Source: an uncultured Eubacteriales bacterium (GTDB lineage: Bacteria > Bacillota > Clostridia > Oscillospirales > Oscillospiraceae). Taken from it: a stretch of 64,000 nucleotides of DNA. A program made the position numbers and the translations under genes. Position 1 is the first letter of the stretch, and each line of letters opens with the position of its first letter. The notes under the pieces were generated by a model that was given only the letters and a program-made list of their open reading frames with translations, was not told the DNA's origin and did no database searches. This document shows positions 7,129 through 15,648 of the stretch, in pieces. The stretch spans positions 24,406 through 88,405 of the forward strand of contig UQZJ01000010.1 of NCBI GenBank assembly GCA_900545495.1, in the 5' to 3' direction.

Positions 7129-8865
7129 TCAGTGGCCGCTGGGCATCTTCCAGCCGAAGTGGTCGGTGTGCAGCAGCATATGGGCCTTGTGACCCAGCGG
7201 CTGACGCAGATACTCCTTGTATAGCGCCTGCACGTCGGCGTTCTCGTGGGAGAAGCGGAGCTTCGTGTTCTTGTCGATGTTCCACAGCACATCGCCGCGG
7301 CTGGCCGCCATCTCCACGTTGTCGTGAATGGGCTGTCCGCCGCCGCCGGCGCAGCCGCCGGGACAGGCCATGACCTCCACGAAGTCGTAGTCCACCTCGC
7401 CGGCGTCGATGGCGTTCATCAGCTTCCGGGTCGCGCCCAGACTGCTGACCACCGCCACCCGCACGTCGCCTGCGCCGGGGATGGTGAACTTCGCCTCCTT
7501 CCAGCTGTCCATACCGCGGACGGCGTGGAAGGCGTCGGGGTCGGGGTTCTGCCCGGTGATCAGATAGTAGGCGCTGCGCAGGGCGGCGTCCATGACGCCG
7601 CCGGTGGCGCCGAACACCACAGCCGCGCCGGTGCCGCTGCCCAGAGGGCTGTCAAAGGGCGTCTCCGGCAGGACGGCGGGGTTGATCTGCTCACCCCGGA
7701 ACATCCGAACGATCTCGCGGGTGGTCAGCACCACATCCACGTCCGGGTCGCCCTCGGCATTGCGCATGGTGGGCAGCGCCGCCTCCGCCTTCTTGGCGGT
7801 GCAGGGCATGATGGATACCACAAACAGCTTCTTGGGATCCACGTTCAGCTGGTCGGCGAAGTAGCTCTTGACCACCGCACCGAACATCTGCTGGGGACTC
7901 TTGGCGGTGGACAGATTGCCGATGTAGGAGGGGAACTGGCTCTTGACGAACCGCACCCAGCCGGGGCAGCAGCTGGTGAACATGGGCCAGTGGTACTTGT
8001 TCCGGTGGGTAAAGCGCTCGATGAACTCGCTGCCCTCCTCCATGATGGTCAGGTCGGCGGCGAAGTTGGTGTCGAACACAAAGTCGAAGCCCATGGTCTT
8101 CAGGGCGGTGACCATCCGCTCCGCCGTGGCGTATTTGGGGTCGAGGTGGAAATACTCCGCCCACGCCGACCGTACGGCGGGGGCCATCTGCACCACGGTG
8201 ATGCGCTCCGGGTCCGCCAGCGCGTCGAAGACCTTGCCGGTGTCGTCGTGCTCCTGCAGGCCGCCCACGGGACAGTGGGTGATGCACTGGCCGCAGAATG
8301 TGCAGTCGCTCTCGCCCAGCGTGCGGGTGCGGGCCACGCCTACGGTGGTGTGGGAGCCGGTACCCATCAGATCCCAGATGCCCATGGTCTGCACCTTGTC
8401 GCAGATCTGGATGCAGCGCATACACTTGACGCAGCGGTTCTCAATGCGCACCACGGGGTTGGAGAAGTCCGGGGGCGCGTTCCGCAGATCGTCAATGTAG
8501 TGCTCGCCCAGCAGGTTGTAGTCGTTGGTGAGCTGCTGGAGCTTGCAGTTGCCGCTGCGGGTACACTTGGTACACTTGGTGTCGTGCTGGCTCAGCAGCA
8601 GCCGCAGGTTCACACGCCGCGCCTCCCGGACACGGGGGGAGTTGGTGCGAACCACCATGCCCTCGTTCACCACGTTGTCGCAGGCGGGGACGAGGCGGGG
8701 CTGCCCCTCCACCTCCACCATGCAGATACGGCAGGCGCCGATCTCATTGATGCCTTTCAGGTAGCACAGGGTGGGAATGTCGATATGTATGGAGCGTGCC
8801 GCCTCCAGAATGGTGGTGCTCTCCGGCACCGTGACGGCGCGGCCGTCGATGGTCAGCGTTACCAT
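7129..8865 (-). CDS. hydA: [FeFe] hydrogenase, catalytic subunit
   Basis: A 578-residue enzyme that reduces protons with electrons from fermentation or oxidises H2. Domains in order: plant-type [2Fe-2S] (Cys34, 45, 48, 62); His94-Cys98-Cys101-Cys107 [4Fe-4S]; two ferredoxin [4Fe-4S] clusters (CVKCMRCIQIC, CTFCGQCITHC); H-cluster domain with TSCCPGW (Cys299/300), MPCTAKK (Met353, Cys355) and MACPGGCAGGGGQP (Cys501, Cys505). Numbering matches the clostridial CpI enzyme almost exactly, so an active H-cluster is expected. Its ATG overlaps the stop of the upstream flavoprotein gene by 7 nt (ATGGTAA), implying translational coupling. Maturases HydEFG are not in the window. Confidence 0.97.
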   Translation of the reverse strand: MVTLTIDGRAVTVPESTTILEAARSIHIDIPTLCYLKGINEIGACRICMVEVEGQPRLVPACDNVVNEGMVVRTNSPRVREARRVNLRLLLSQHDTKCTKCTRSGNCKLQQLTNDYNLLGEHYIDDLRNAPPDFSNPVVRIENRCVKCMRCIQICDKVQTMGIWDLMGTGSHTTVGVARTRTLGESDCTFCGQCITHCPVGGLQEHDDTGKVFDALADPERITVVQMAPAVRSAWAEYFHLDPKYATAERMVTALKTMGFDFVFDTNFAADLTIMEEGSEFIERFTHRNKYHWPMFTSCCPGWVRFVKSQFPSYIGNLSTAKSPQQMFGAVVKSYFADQLNVDPKKLFVVSIMPCTAKKAEAALPTMRNAEGDPDVDVVLTTREIVRMFRGEQINPAVLPETPFDSPLGSGTGAAVVFGATGGVMDAALRSAYYLITGQNPDPDAFHAVRGMDSWKEAKFTIPGAGDVRVAVVSSLGATRKLMNAIDAGEVDYDFVEVMACPGGCAGGGGQPIHDNVEMAASRGDVLWNIDKNTKLRFSHENADVQALYKEYLRQPLGHKAHMLLHTDHFGWKMPSGH

Positions 8866-10694
8866 TTGACGTTCCTCCCTCCTCTGAAAATACCGTAGCC
8901 GAAGTGGTCACAGCGCAGGCAGCGGGACGCCTCGGTGCGGGCGCCCTCCTCCGTCAGGCCGCATTCAATGTCCTCAAAGTCGCAGCGGCGCTCACAGGCC
9001 TCCCGCTCGGTGGTGTTGATGCGCCCGTGGGGGCCGCGGTTGTTCAGCCGCGGAGACGGGATGTCCACGTCCACCTCGATCTCGTGCTGGAAGCCCAGAT
9101 GTACGTCGATGTTGGCCGCCGCCACCTTACCGGCGGCGATGGCGCGGATGGCTGTGGCGGGGCCGGTGACGCAGTCGCCGCCGGCGAACAGGTTGTCCAT
9201 ATCACCCACCTGACCGGAAAGACCCGCCACGAACACGCCACGCTTGATGGGGACACCGGCCTGCTCAAAGCCCTGGATCTCGATGCCCTGTCCGATGGCC
9301 ACCACGATGATATCTGCCGGGATGCGCCGCTCCGGCAGGTCGGCCTTGTTGGGGCGGGGCCGCCCGGACTTATCGGTCTCGCCGATGATCTGGGGCTGTA
9401 CCCACAGGGCGGCGGCACAGCCGTCCTCATCGGCCTCGATGCGGACGGGAGCCATCAGTGCCTCGATCTCCGCACCCTCCGCCATGGCGCCGGTGACCTC
9501 GTCAGGCAGCGCCGTCATATCCTCGATGCGGCGGCGGTAGACGCAGGTCACCTTCTCCGCGCCCAGACGGATGGAGCTGCGGGTCACGTCCATGGCCACG
9601 TTGCCGCCGCCGATGACCACCACCTGCTTGCCGGTGAAGTCCGGCATCACATCGTCGCCAATGGCACGGAGCATCTCCACGGCGGACATCACGTTCTTGC
9701 AGTCCTCGCCGGGGATGCCCACCTTCTTATCCTGATGGGCGCCGATGGCGATATACAGGCAGTCGTAGTCCTTTTGCAGCTCCTCCACCCAGACGTCGGT
9801 ACCCACGGTAGTGTTGGTGTGGGCCTCAATGCCCAGGGACAGGATGGAGTCGATCTCCGCATCCAGCAGGTGCCGGGGGAACCGGTAGCTGGGGATGCCG
9901 TAGCGCAGCATACCGCCCAGCTTCGCCCGCTCCTCAAAGACCGTGACTTTGTGACCCATCAGCGCCAGATAGTAAGCGCAGCTCAGACCGCTGGGGCCGC
10001 CGCCGATGATAGCCACCTTCTTGCCGGTGGGCGGCGCGCAGACGGGCTGCGGCACGTCCCCGGCGTGATCCACGGCGTAGCGCTTGAGCCCACGGATGTT
10101 GATGGCGTCGTCGATCATATTCCGGCGGCACCGGGCCTCGCAGGGATGCTCGCAGATGTAGGCGCAGGCGGTGGGGAAGGGGTTGTCCTTGCGGATCAGG
10201 CGCACGGCGTCGGCGCAGCGTCCCTCGCCCACCAGCGCCATGTAGCCCGGCACGTCCACGCCGGCCGGACACAGCGCCACGCACGGCACGGGCAGCTGCA
10301 GGCCAGCCAGACACCGGTGGTGTATGATATGCTCCTCATAGTCATCCCGGAAGCCATCCAGACCGTCCAGCACCAGCCGGGCCGCATCCCGGCCGATGGC
10401 ACAGTCGGCGGTGTTCACGATGGTGCGGGCCGTCTTTTCGATGATGGCGATGGTGCTCATGTCGGCGGTGCCGTCCAACACCGTGGCGATGAGCTTGCTC
10501 AGCTGCCCCAGACCGATACGGCAGGGTACGCACTTGCCGCAGGACTGGGCGTGGCACAGCTGCAAAAACGACAGCGACATATCCACGGGGCATAGACCCG
10601 GCGGACTGGCGGCGATACGGCGCTCTACATCACGGTAGAGATTATCCACCACCGTCTGTGCGCGGCTGGGACTTTTGATATCAAGTCTGCTCAA
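8859..10694 (-). CDS. NuoF-type iron-sulfur / GltD-like NAD(P)H oxidoreductase fusion, hydrogenase partner
   Basis: A 611-residue cytoplasmic flavoprotein likely to pass electrons between NAD(P)H and the hydrogenase. Residues about 1-130 resemble only the C-terminal [4Fe-4S] part of NuoF/HydB (SCGKCVPCRIG) without the FMN/NADH-binding domain. The rest is GltD-like: cysteine block CPAGVDVPGYM...CEHPCEARCRR, FAD site AIIGGGPSGLSCAYYLA, NAD(P) site VVIGGGNVAMDV, and a final AGGDCVTGPATAIRAIAAG. A CLRC motif closes the protein. Start is TTG 10694, 7 nt after AAAGGAGGG; no in-frame ATG is placed as well. First gene of the operon with hydA. Confidence 0.9.
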   Translation of the reverse strand: MSRLDIKSPSRAQTVVDNLYRDVERRIAASPPGLCPVDMSLSFLQLCHAQSCGKCVPCRIGLGQLSKLIATVLDGTADMSTIAIIEKTARTIVNTADCAIGRDAARLVLDGLDGFRDDYEEHIIHHRCLAGLQLPVPCVALCPAGVDVPGYMALVGEGRCADAVRLIRKDNPFPTACAYICEHPCEARCRRNMIDDAINIRGLKRYAVDHAGDVPQPVCAPPTGKKVAIIGGGPSGLSCAYYLALMGHKVTVFEERAKLGGMLRYGIPSYRFPRHLLDAEIDSILSLGIEAHTNTTVGTDVWVEELQKDYDCLYIAIGAHQDKKVGIPGEDCKNVMSAVEMLRAIGDDVMPDFTGKQVVVIGGGNVAMDVTRSSIRLGAEKVTCVYRRRIEDMTALPDEVTGAMAEGAEIEALMAPVRIEADEDGCAAALWVQPQIIGETDKSGRPRPNKADLPERRIPADIIVVAIGQGIEIQGFEQAGVPIKRGVFVAGLSGQVGDMDNLFAGGDCVTGPATAIRAIAAGKVAAANIDVHLGFQHEIEVDVDIPSPRLNNRGPHGRINTTEREACERRCDFEDIECGLTEEGARTEASRCLRCDHFGYGIFRGGRNVKW

Positions 10695-10768
10695 GGCAGA
10701 TCCCTCCTTTCGTCCGTTCCGCGCGGACATCGTTCTTCCGGCGCGGGACAATCGCTTAGATTGAGACA

Positions 10769-10797
10769 AGAATGCCACAAAAAACGAAAAATGTCAA
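10769..10797 (-). promoter_or_regulatory. Promoter of the hydrogenase operon
   Basis: On the minus strand TTGACA (10797-10792) and CATTCT (10774-10769) with 17 bp between. The weak -10 suggests activation or tight control. I looked for a Rex-like TTGTTAA dyad and see none convincing. Confidence 0.6.
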
Positions 10798-10965
10798 TCA
10801 AAAATAAAAAGTTATCAAAGTGATGCAAAAAACTTGAAAAACGGCGCGTTCCTATCTGCAATAATTTTAACATACCTACGTCCTGTACGTTGGAAAGACG
10901 TATTCTGACGAAACTGTTTACCGAGAATACCACTATTTGCAAAAATCCCGTACCGGCGGGTATGC

Positions 10966-10994
10966 TTGACAGTGCCGCGCAGGGGATATATAAT
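10966..10994 (+). promoter_or_regulatory. Promoter of trkH
   Basis: TTGACA at 10966-10971 and TATAAT at 10989-10994, perfect consensus with 17 bp spacing. Predicted start near 11001. Confidence 0.92.
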
Positions 10995-11000
10995 CCTGTA

Positions 11001-11090
11001 TGTATCCGAGTAAGGCATCCCCGCCGGCTGTGCGGCCAGAATGGGGGTGCCTACTTTTGCCGCGAGAGACGCGGCGTATCTGAGGTAATG
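11001..11090 (+). promoter_or_regulatory. Structured 5' leader of trkH
   Basis: A leader of about 90 nt separates the strong promoter from trkH. The arms GTAAGGCATCCCC (11010-11022) and GGGGGTGCCTAC (11043-11054) pair with minor bulges around an inner GCCGGC/GGCC stem, followed by TTTT. A second hairpin GCCGCG-AGAGA-CGCGGC spans 11059-11075, ending 6 nt before the GAGG binding site. It may be an attenuator or start-site switch; it does not match a riboswitch I can name. Confidence 0.5.
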
Positions 11091-11092
11091 AC

Positions 11093-12532
11093 ATGAACTT
11101 TCGATTGATCGCAAATACTACCAGCTACGTGCTGTGGGTGGAGGCGGGCTTCCTGCTGCTGCCGCTGCTGGTGTCCGTCCTGTACGGCGAGCCGTGGATG
11201 CCGTTTTTTGCCACGGCGGTGCTGTGCATCCTGATCGGCTTTATTTTGCAGCTGGTGCCGGTGAAGAAGGCGCAGATGCACAGCCGGGACGGTTTTATGG
11301 CCGTGGCGTTGGGCTGGATAGCCCTGTCGCTGACCGGTGCGCTGCCCTATGTGTTCAGCGGCGCCCTGACGGAATATGAGGACGCCGTATTCGAGACGGT
11401 ATCCGGCCTGACCACCACCGGCTCCACGGTGTTTCCCGAGGTGGAGCATCTGTACCGCAGCGTGCTTTTATGGCGCTCCCTGACCCAGTGGATGGGCGGC
11501 ATGGGCGTGCTGGTGCTGTTTCTGGCGCTGATGCCCAAGCTGGGTGACGGCGCGGTGTACCTGATGCGGGCGGAGAGCCCCGGCCCCATTAAGTCCAAGC
11601 TGGTGCCAAAGGTGGGCAGCACCGCCAAGATCCTCTACACCATCTATCTGGCGCTGACCGCGCTGGAGATGCTGTGCCTGCGTCTGGCGGGTCTGACATG
11701 GTTCTCCGCGGTCAACCACGCCTTTACCACCATGGCCACCGGCGGCTTTTCCATCAACAATACCTCCCTGTCGGGCAGCAGCCCGGCGGTGATGTGGATC
11801 GTGACGATCTTCTCCTTTCTGGCGGGCGTCAACTTCTCCCTGCTGTTTCTGGCGGTCACCGGCAAGCTCCGCGCCGCCCTGCACAGCGAGGAGCTGCGGG
11901 TCTATACGGCCGTGGTGGTGGGTATGACGCTGCTGATCTGCCTGTGTCTGCGGTTGCAGGCCGGGATACCGCTGAGCGGCTCCATCACGGACGCGGCATT
12001 CCAGACCGTGACCATCATCACCACCACCGGCTTTGCCACGGTGGACTTCGCCATGTGGCCCACCTTCTGCCGTATGGCGCTGCTGGTGCTGATGTTCTCC
12101 GGCGGCTGTGCCGGCTCCACCGCCGGCGGCATGAAGGTGTCCCGCGTGCTGATCCTGTGGAAGTCGCTGGTGCGCGAACTGAAGCGGATGGTACACCCCA
12201 ACCACGTCAGCGTCATCAAGGTGGACGGTCAGCCGGTGGAGGAGCGGGTGGTGTCGTCCACCGGCGCCTACATCATGGCGTATATGGTGGTGCTGCTGGC
12301 CGGCGCACTGGTAGTGAGCTGGGACAACTACGGCTTTCAGGAGTCCTTTGCCGCGTCCCTGACCTGCATCAGCAACGTGGGGCCGGGCCTGGGCATTCTG
12401 GGACCCATGGAAAACTTCTCCATCCTCTCGCCGCTGAGCAAGGTGGTGCTGTCGCTGGAGATGCTGACGGGCCGTCTGGAGCTGATGCCCATGCTGGCGC
12501 TGCTGAGCCGCGGTGTGTGGCGGGATCGCTGA
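11093..12532 (+). CDS. TrkH family potassium uptake protein
   Basis: A 479-residue membrane protein, the K+ translocating subunit of Trk/Ktr systems. Four pore loops with filter glycines are visible in order: TTTGSTVFP, TMATGGFS, TTTGFATVDF and SNVGPGLG, each between hydrophobic segments, as expected for the MPM repeat fold. Length matches KtrB/TrkH. No TrkA/KtrA regulatory subunit lies nearby, so the partner must be elsewhere. GAGG at 11082-11085 sits 7 nt before ATG. A structured leader precedes it. Confidence 0.94.
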   Translation: MNFRLIANTTSYVLWVEAGFLLLPLLVSVLYGEPWMPFFATAVLCILIGFILQLVPVKKAQMHSRDGFMAVALGWIALSLTGALPYVFSGALTEYEDAVFETVSGLTTTGSTVFPEVEHLYRSVLLWRSLTQWMGGMGVLVLFLALMPKLGDGAVYLMRAESPGPIKSKLVPKVGSTAKILYTIYLALTALEMLCLRLAGLTWFSAVNHAFTTMATGGFSINNTSLSGSSPAVMWIVTIFSFLAGVNFSLLFLAVTGKLRAALHSEELRVYTAVVVGMTLLICLCLRLQAGIPLSGSITDAAFQTVTIITTTGFATVDFAMWPTFCRMALLVLMFSGGCAGSTAGGMKVSRVLILWKSLVRELKRMVHPNHVSVIKVDGQPVEERVVSSTGAYIMAYMVVLLAGALVVSWDNYGFQESFAASLTCISNVGPGLGILGPMENFSILSPLSKVVLSLEMLTGRLELMPMLALLSRGVWRDR

Positions 12533-12534
12533 AT

Positions 12535-12570
12535 AAAAAACGGACGCGGCCATGGGGCTGCGTCCGTTCT
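12535..12570. terminator. Terminator between trkH and a convergent gene
   Basis: AACGGACGC (12539-12547) and GCGTCCGTT (12560-12568) pair, with an A-run before and TCTGCT after. Better suited to the minus-strand gene, where TTTTTT follows. Confidence 0.7.
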
Positions 12571-12587
12571 GCTGTATGGGGGCTCGA

Positions 12588-12848
12588 TCAGGCGTGGGCG
12601 GTGCAATAGGCGTCGTAGCGGGACTGGAGCCAGTCTTGCAGCTTCTGGACCCCGTCGTCGTCCCACGGGAAGTCCTGTTCCTCTACGTCCCGCGCCAGCT
12701 CGTAGCACAGCTGGGAGTACACGGCGGCGTGGAGCAGACCGGCGTCCTTGTCGGTGGCGAAGCGATAGCGGAACTCACCGATGGAGCCGGTGTAGACAAA
12801 GGCCCGCTTGAACCAGCGGGGCGTAAGTGCGGCAAACTGAGGGTGCAT
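12588..12848 (-). CDS. Small hypothetical protein
   Basis: An 86-residue soluble protein beginning MHPQFAALTPRWFKRAFVYTG, rich in aromatic and acidic residues and predicted largely helical in its second half. I recognise no domain. ATG 12848 follows AAGGA at 9 nt; longer versions lack a binding site. It has a plausible promoter at 12920-12948 and shares a terminator with trkH. Confidence 0.65.
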   Translation of the reverse strand: MHPQFAALTPRWFKRAFVYTGSIGEFRYRFATDKDAGLLHAAVYSQLCYELARDVEEQDFPWDDDGVQKLQDWLQSRYDAYCTAHA

Positions 12849-12919
12849 GGAGATCCATCCTTTCCGGAAAGCTAAGCGGGCGCGGGACACCGGCGGTGCG
12901 TGCGTCCGCTCCGACAGAC

Positions 12920-12948
12920 AGCATACCACAAAAGCCGGTGTTTGTCCA
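12920..12948 (-). promoter_or_regulatory. Promoter of the 12588-12848 gene
   Basis: Minus strand TGGACA (12948-12943) and TATGCT (12925-12920), 17 bp apart. Confidence 0.6.
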
Positions 12949-12969
12949 AGAAGAATTCACAAATACTTA

Positions 12970-12998
12970 TTGCAAACAGACCAAACGTATGGTACAAT
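12970..12998 (+). promoter_or_regulatory. Promoter of pfkA
   Basis: TTGCAA at 12970-12975 and TACAAT at 12993-12998, 17 bp apart. Confidence 0.8.
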
Positions 12999-13065
12999 GC
13001 GAGACAAGAAAACGATGGGGTATCGCCTGCGGGCGTGCCGCAAAACAGGAAAGAGGTAAGCTTTT

Positions 13066-14043
13066 ATGAACAATGCAGTCAAGCGTATCGGCGTACTGAC
13101 CAGCGGCGGCGACGCACCGGGCATGAACGCCTGCATCCGTGCGGTGGTACGCAGCTCTCTGGCCCGCGGCATCGAGTGCGTGGGCATCCGCAGAGGCTAT
13201 GCCGGTCTGATCGCCGGGGACTTCATGGAAATGGACAACGCCAGTGTCAGCCGGATCATCAACCGGGGCGGCACCATCCTGTACAGCGCCCGGTGCGACG
13301 AGTTCCGCACCGAGGAGGGGCAGCGGAAGGCGGCCAACACCTGCAAGCTGCTGGGGCTGGACGGTCTGGTGGCCATCGGCGGCGACGGTACGTTCCGCGG
13401 TGCGCAGGATCTGTCCAAGTTTGGCATCTCCGTGGTGGGTATCCCCGGCACCATCGACAACGACATCAACTGCACCGATTACACCATCGGCTTTGATACC
13501 GCCGCCAACACGGCGGTGGAGTGCATCGACCGTCTGCGCGACACCATGCAGTCCCACGAGCGCTGCTCCGTGGTGGAGGTCATGGGTCACCGCGCCGGGT
13601 ATCTGGCGCTGTATGTGGGCGTGGCTGTGGGCGCTACGGCGGTGCTGGTGCCGGAGCGCGAGTACGACTTCGAGCAGCACGTGGCGGAGAAGATCCGCCG
13701 GGCCCGGCTGCGCGGCAAGACCAACTTTATGATCGTGGTGGCCGAGGGCGCCGCCAGCGGTATCGCCGTGGGCGAGGAGATCCGGGAGAAGCTGGGACTG
13801 GATCCCCGCGTCACCATTCTGGGTCACATCCAGCGGGGCGGCAACGCCAGCGCCAAGGATCGTGTCATGGCTACCCGCATGGGCTACGAGGCGGTGCAGC
13901 TGCTGGCGGAGGGGCAGACCAACCGCATCATCTGCGCCAGAGGGGAGCAGATCACCGACGTGGACATCGACGAGGGGCTCGCCATGAAGAAGACGCTGAA
14001 TCCCGAGGAGCTGGAGGTCATGACCGTCATGACCGGCCGGTAA
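13066..14043 (+). CDS. pfkA: ATP-dependent 6-phosphofructokinase
   Basis: A 325-residue glycolytic enzyme phosphorylating fructose 6-phosphate. GVLTSGGDAPGMNA opens the nucleotide fold; GGDGT (105-109) has glycine in the place that marks ATP rather than pyrophosphate use; PGTIDND (127-133) holds the catalytic aspartate Asp131. The usual MGR motif reads MGHRAGYLA (173-181), so the arginine that contacts phosphate is shifted or replaced by histidine. GHIQRGGNASAKDR is present with Asn-Ala in place of Pro-Ser. Length fits the bacterial type. It is a single-gene unit with promoter and terminator. Confidence 0.96.
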   Translation: MNNAVKRIGVLTSGGDAPGMNACIRAVVRSSLARGIECVGIRRGYAGLIAGDFMEMDNASVSRIINRGGTILYSARCDEFRTEEGQRKAANTCKLLGLDGLVAIGGDGTFRGAQDLSKFGISVVGIPGTIDNDINCTDYTIGFDTAANTAVECIDRLRDTMQSHERCSVVEVMGHRAGYLALYVGVAVGATAVLVPEREYDFEQHVAEKIRRARLRGKTNFMIVVAEGAASGIAVGEEIREKLGLDPRVTILGHIQRGGNASAKDRVMATRMGYEAVQLLAEGQTNRIICARGEQITDVDIDEGLAMKKTLNPEELEVMTVMTGR

Positions 14044-14067
14044 GCACATCGTGCAGCATACAGAAGA

Positions 14068-14102
14068 ACGCCGTCTGCATCGCGCAGACGGCGTCCTTTT
14101 AT
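14068..14102 (+). terminator. Terminator of pfkA
   Basis: ACGCCGTCTGC (14068-14078) and GCAGACGGCGT (14084-14094) pair perfectly, followed by CCTTTTAT. Confidence 0.92.
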
Positions 14103-14138
14103 AGGCCGGGCGGTGTACCGCCGCAGGGGGGGGCGGGC

Positions 14139-14167
14139 TTGCCATGGGAGGGTGTCTGTGCTATACT
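14139..14167 (+). promoter_or_regulatory. Promoter of the NhaC-type gene
   Basis: TTGCCA at 14139-14144 and TATACT at 14162-14167, 17 bp apart. Confidence 0.8.
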
Positions 14168-14199
14168 ACGGATATCATCCTAAGTAAGGAGAACGCACC

Positions 14200-15549
14200 A
14201 TGCTGCAGATCGTAATGGCCTTTGCACCCCTCGTGTTTTTGATCCTTTACGCGCTGAAGACCCGCAAGATGGCGGATGCCATGGTACTGGCCACGCTGCT
14301 GGCTATGGTGCTGCTGCACCGGCAGCATTTTCTCACCGGTACCATCGACGCCATGTATACCGCGCTGTCCAACTCCTCATACCAGTTTGCACTGTGCGTC
14401 ATCATCGGCTTCGGCGGCATGATCACGCTGTTTCAGGAGTCCGGCGCCCTTATGGGGTTCCGGGATCTGCTGCTGAAGATCGCCTCCGGCCCCAGGCGGA
14501 CGCTGGTGCTGGCGTGGCTCATGTCGGCCATCATGTTTCTGGACGAGTACCTCAGCGCCCTGACGGTGACCTTCTCCATGCGGGAGATCACCGATAAAAA
14601 CCGTATCCCCCGTGAGCATCTGGCGCTGCAGGCCAATATCATCGCGTGCTGCCTGTGTGTCGCCGTGCCGTTTTCCAGCTGGACGGCGTTCAGCGTGGGA
14701 CTGATCTCGGCACACGGTCTCGGTTTCAGCGACTATGTCCGCGCCATTCCCTATATGTTCTACCCGCTGGGCATGATGCTGCTGTGCCTGCTGCTGGCGG
14801 TGGGGGCCTTCCCCAAGCTGGGCGGACTGAAGCGCGCCTATCAGCGGGTGCAGAGCGGCGGCCTCGCCTTTGAGCGGGACGACACCATGGAGAGGCTGGT
14901 GGACATCCCCGATGTGGACGAGAGCCGCGTGTCCTCCGCGTGGAACGCCATCGTACCGCTGGCGGTGCTGGTGGGCGGCACCATCGCCTACGGCAACGAT
15001 CTGGTCCACGGCATGATCATGGCCATCATCGCCCAGTTCCTGCTGTATGTACCACAGAAGATCATGACGGTGGGGAAGTTCTTCGAGCATTTCTTCAACG
15101 GAGCCAAGGGCATGACCACGCTGGCCATCGTGGTGGGCTTCGGCTTCATGCTCAGCGAGGCCAACCGGGACTTGGGTCTCTTTGATACGCTGATCACCAG
15201 CATCGGCGGCGCCGTACCCGCGTTTTTGATCCCGGCGCTGGCATTTCTGCTGGTGGCGGCAACGGTGTTCGCCGTGGGCAGCTGCTGGGTGGTCATGACC
15301 CTCGCCATCCCGGTATTCCTGCCGCTGGCTGCGTCCGTGGGGCTGCCTGCGCCGGTGATCGTTGCCGCCATCATGAGCGGCGTATCGCTGGGGTACAGCA
15401 CCTGCTTCTACGCCGACGCGGTGTTCATGACCACGGCGGGTACCGGCGTGTCCAACATCACCATCATCAAGACCACGGCGCCCTACGCCGCGGTGGGAGC
15501 GGCGGTGGCGGTGATCGGATTTTTGCTGTGCGGTCTGGGCGTATTGTAA
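14200..15549 (+). CDS. Na+/H+ antiporter NhaC family protein
   Basis: A 449-residue membrane transporter with about eleven hydrophobic segments. The family core is visible as FLDEYLSALTVTFSMREITDK followed by a helix with IACCLCVAVPFSSW (the FFDDYAN..GSTMRPITD equivalent of NhaC/MleN), and a second half with ATVFAVGSCWVVMTLAIPVFLPLA. Members exchange Na+ for H+, or malate for lactate; the substrate is not clear here. TAAGGAG precedes the ATG by 8 nt. Single gene with promoter and a weak terminator. Confidence 0.87.
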   Translation: MLQIVMAFAPLVFLILYALKTRKMADAMVLATLLAMVLLHRQHFLTGTIDAMYTALSNSSYQFALCVIIGFGGMITLFQESGALMGFRDLLLKIASGPRRTLVLAWLMSAIMFLDEYLSALTVTFSMREITDKNRIPREHLALQANIIACCLCVAVPFSSWTAFSVGLISAHGLGFSDYVRAIPYMFYPLGMMLLCLLLAVGAFPKLGGLKRAYQRVQSGGLAFERDDTMERLVDIPDVDESRVSSAWNAIVPLAVLVGGTIAYGNDLVHGMIMAIIAQFLLYVPQKIMTVGKFFEHFFNGAKGMTTLAIVVGFGFMLSEANRDLGLFDTLITSIGGAVPAFLIPALAFLLVAATVFAVGSCWVVMTLAIPVFLPLAASVGLPAPVIVAAIMSGVSLGYSTCFYADAVFMTTAGTGVSNITIIKTTAPYAAVGAAVAVIGFLLCGLGVL

Positions 15550-15558
15550 CAGCGTATA

Positions 15559-15610
15559 AGCGGGGGCGGATGTCCGAGGGGGTGTCCGCTCCTGTTCTTT
15601 GCGGCTTTTT
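15559..15610 (+). terminator. Likely terminator of the NhaC-type gene
   Basis: GGGGCGGA (near 15564) can pair with TCCGCTCC (near 15586) allowing one wobble, and a T-rich stretch GCGGCTTTTT follows at 15601-15610. The distance to the T-run makes this moderate. Confidence 0.5.
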
Positions 15611-15613
15611 AAC

Positions 15614-15642
15614 TCGACTTGGCGCGGGTTTTCTGGTATACT
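15614..15642 (+). promoter_or_regulatory. Promoter of the CNNM/CBS gene
   Basis: TCGACT at 15614-15619 and TATACT at 15637-15642, 17 bp apart. It lies about 190 nt upstream of the coding start. Confidence 0.7.
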
Positions 15643-15648
15643 GCCATC

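Noticed and set aside
7246..10595. Long plus-strand frames opposite the hydrogenase operon
   Set aside because: Antisense shadows; the hydrogenase motifs on the minus strand are complete.
10780..10965. Rex-binding site upstream of the hydrogenase operon
   Set aside because: No TTGTTAA-N4-TTAACAA-like dyad; only AT-rich scattered matches.
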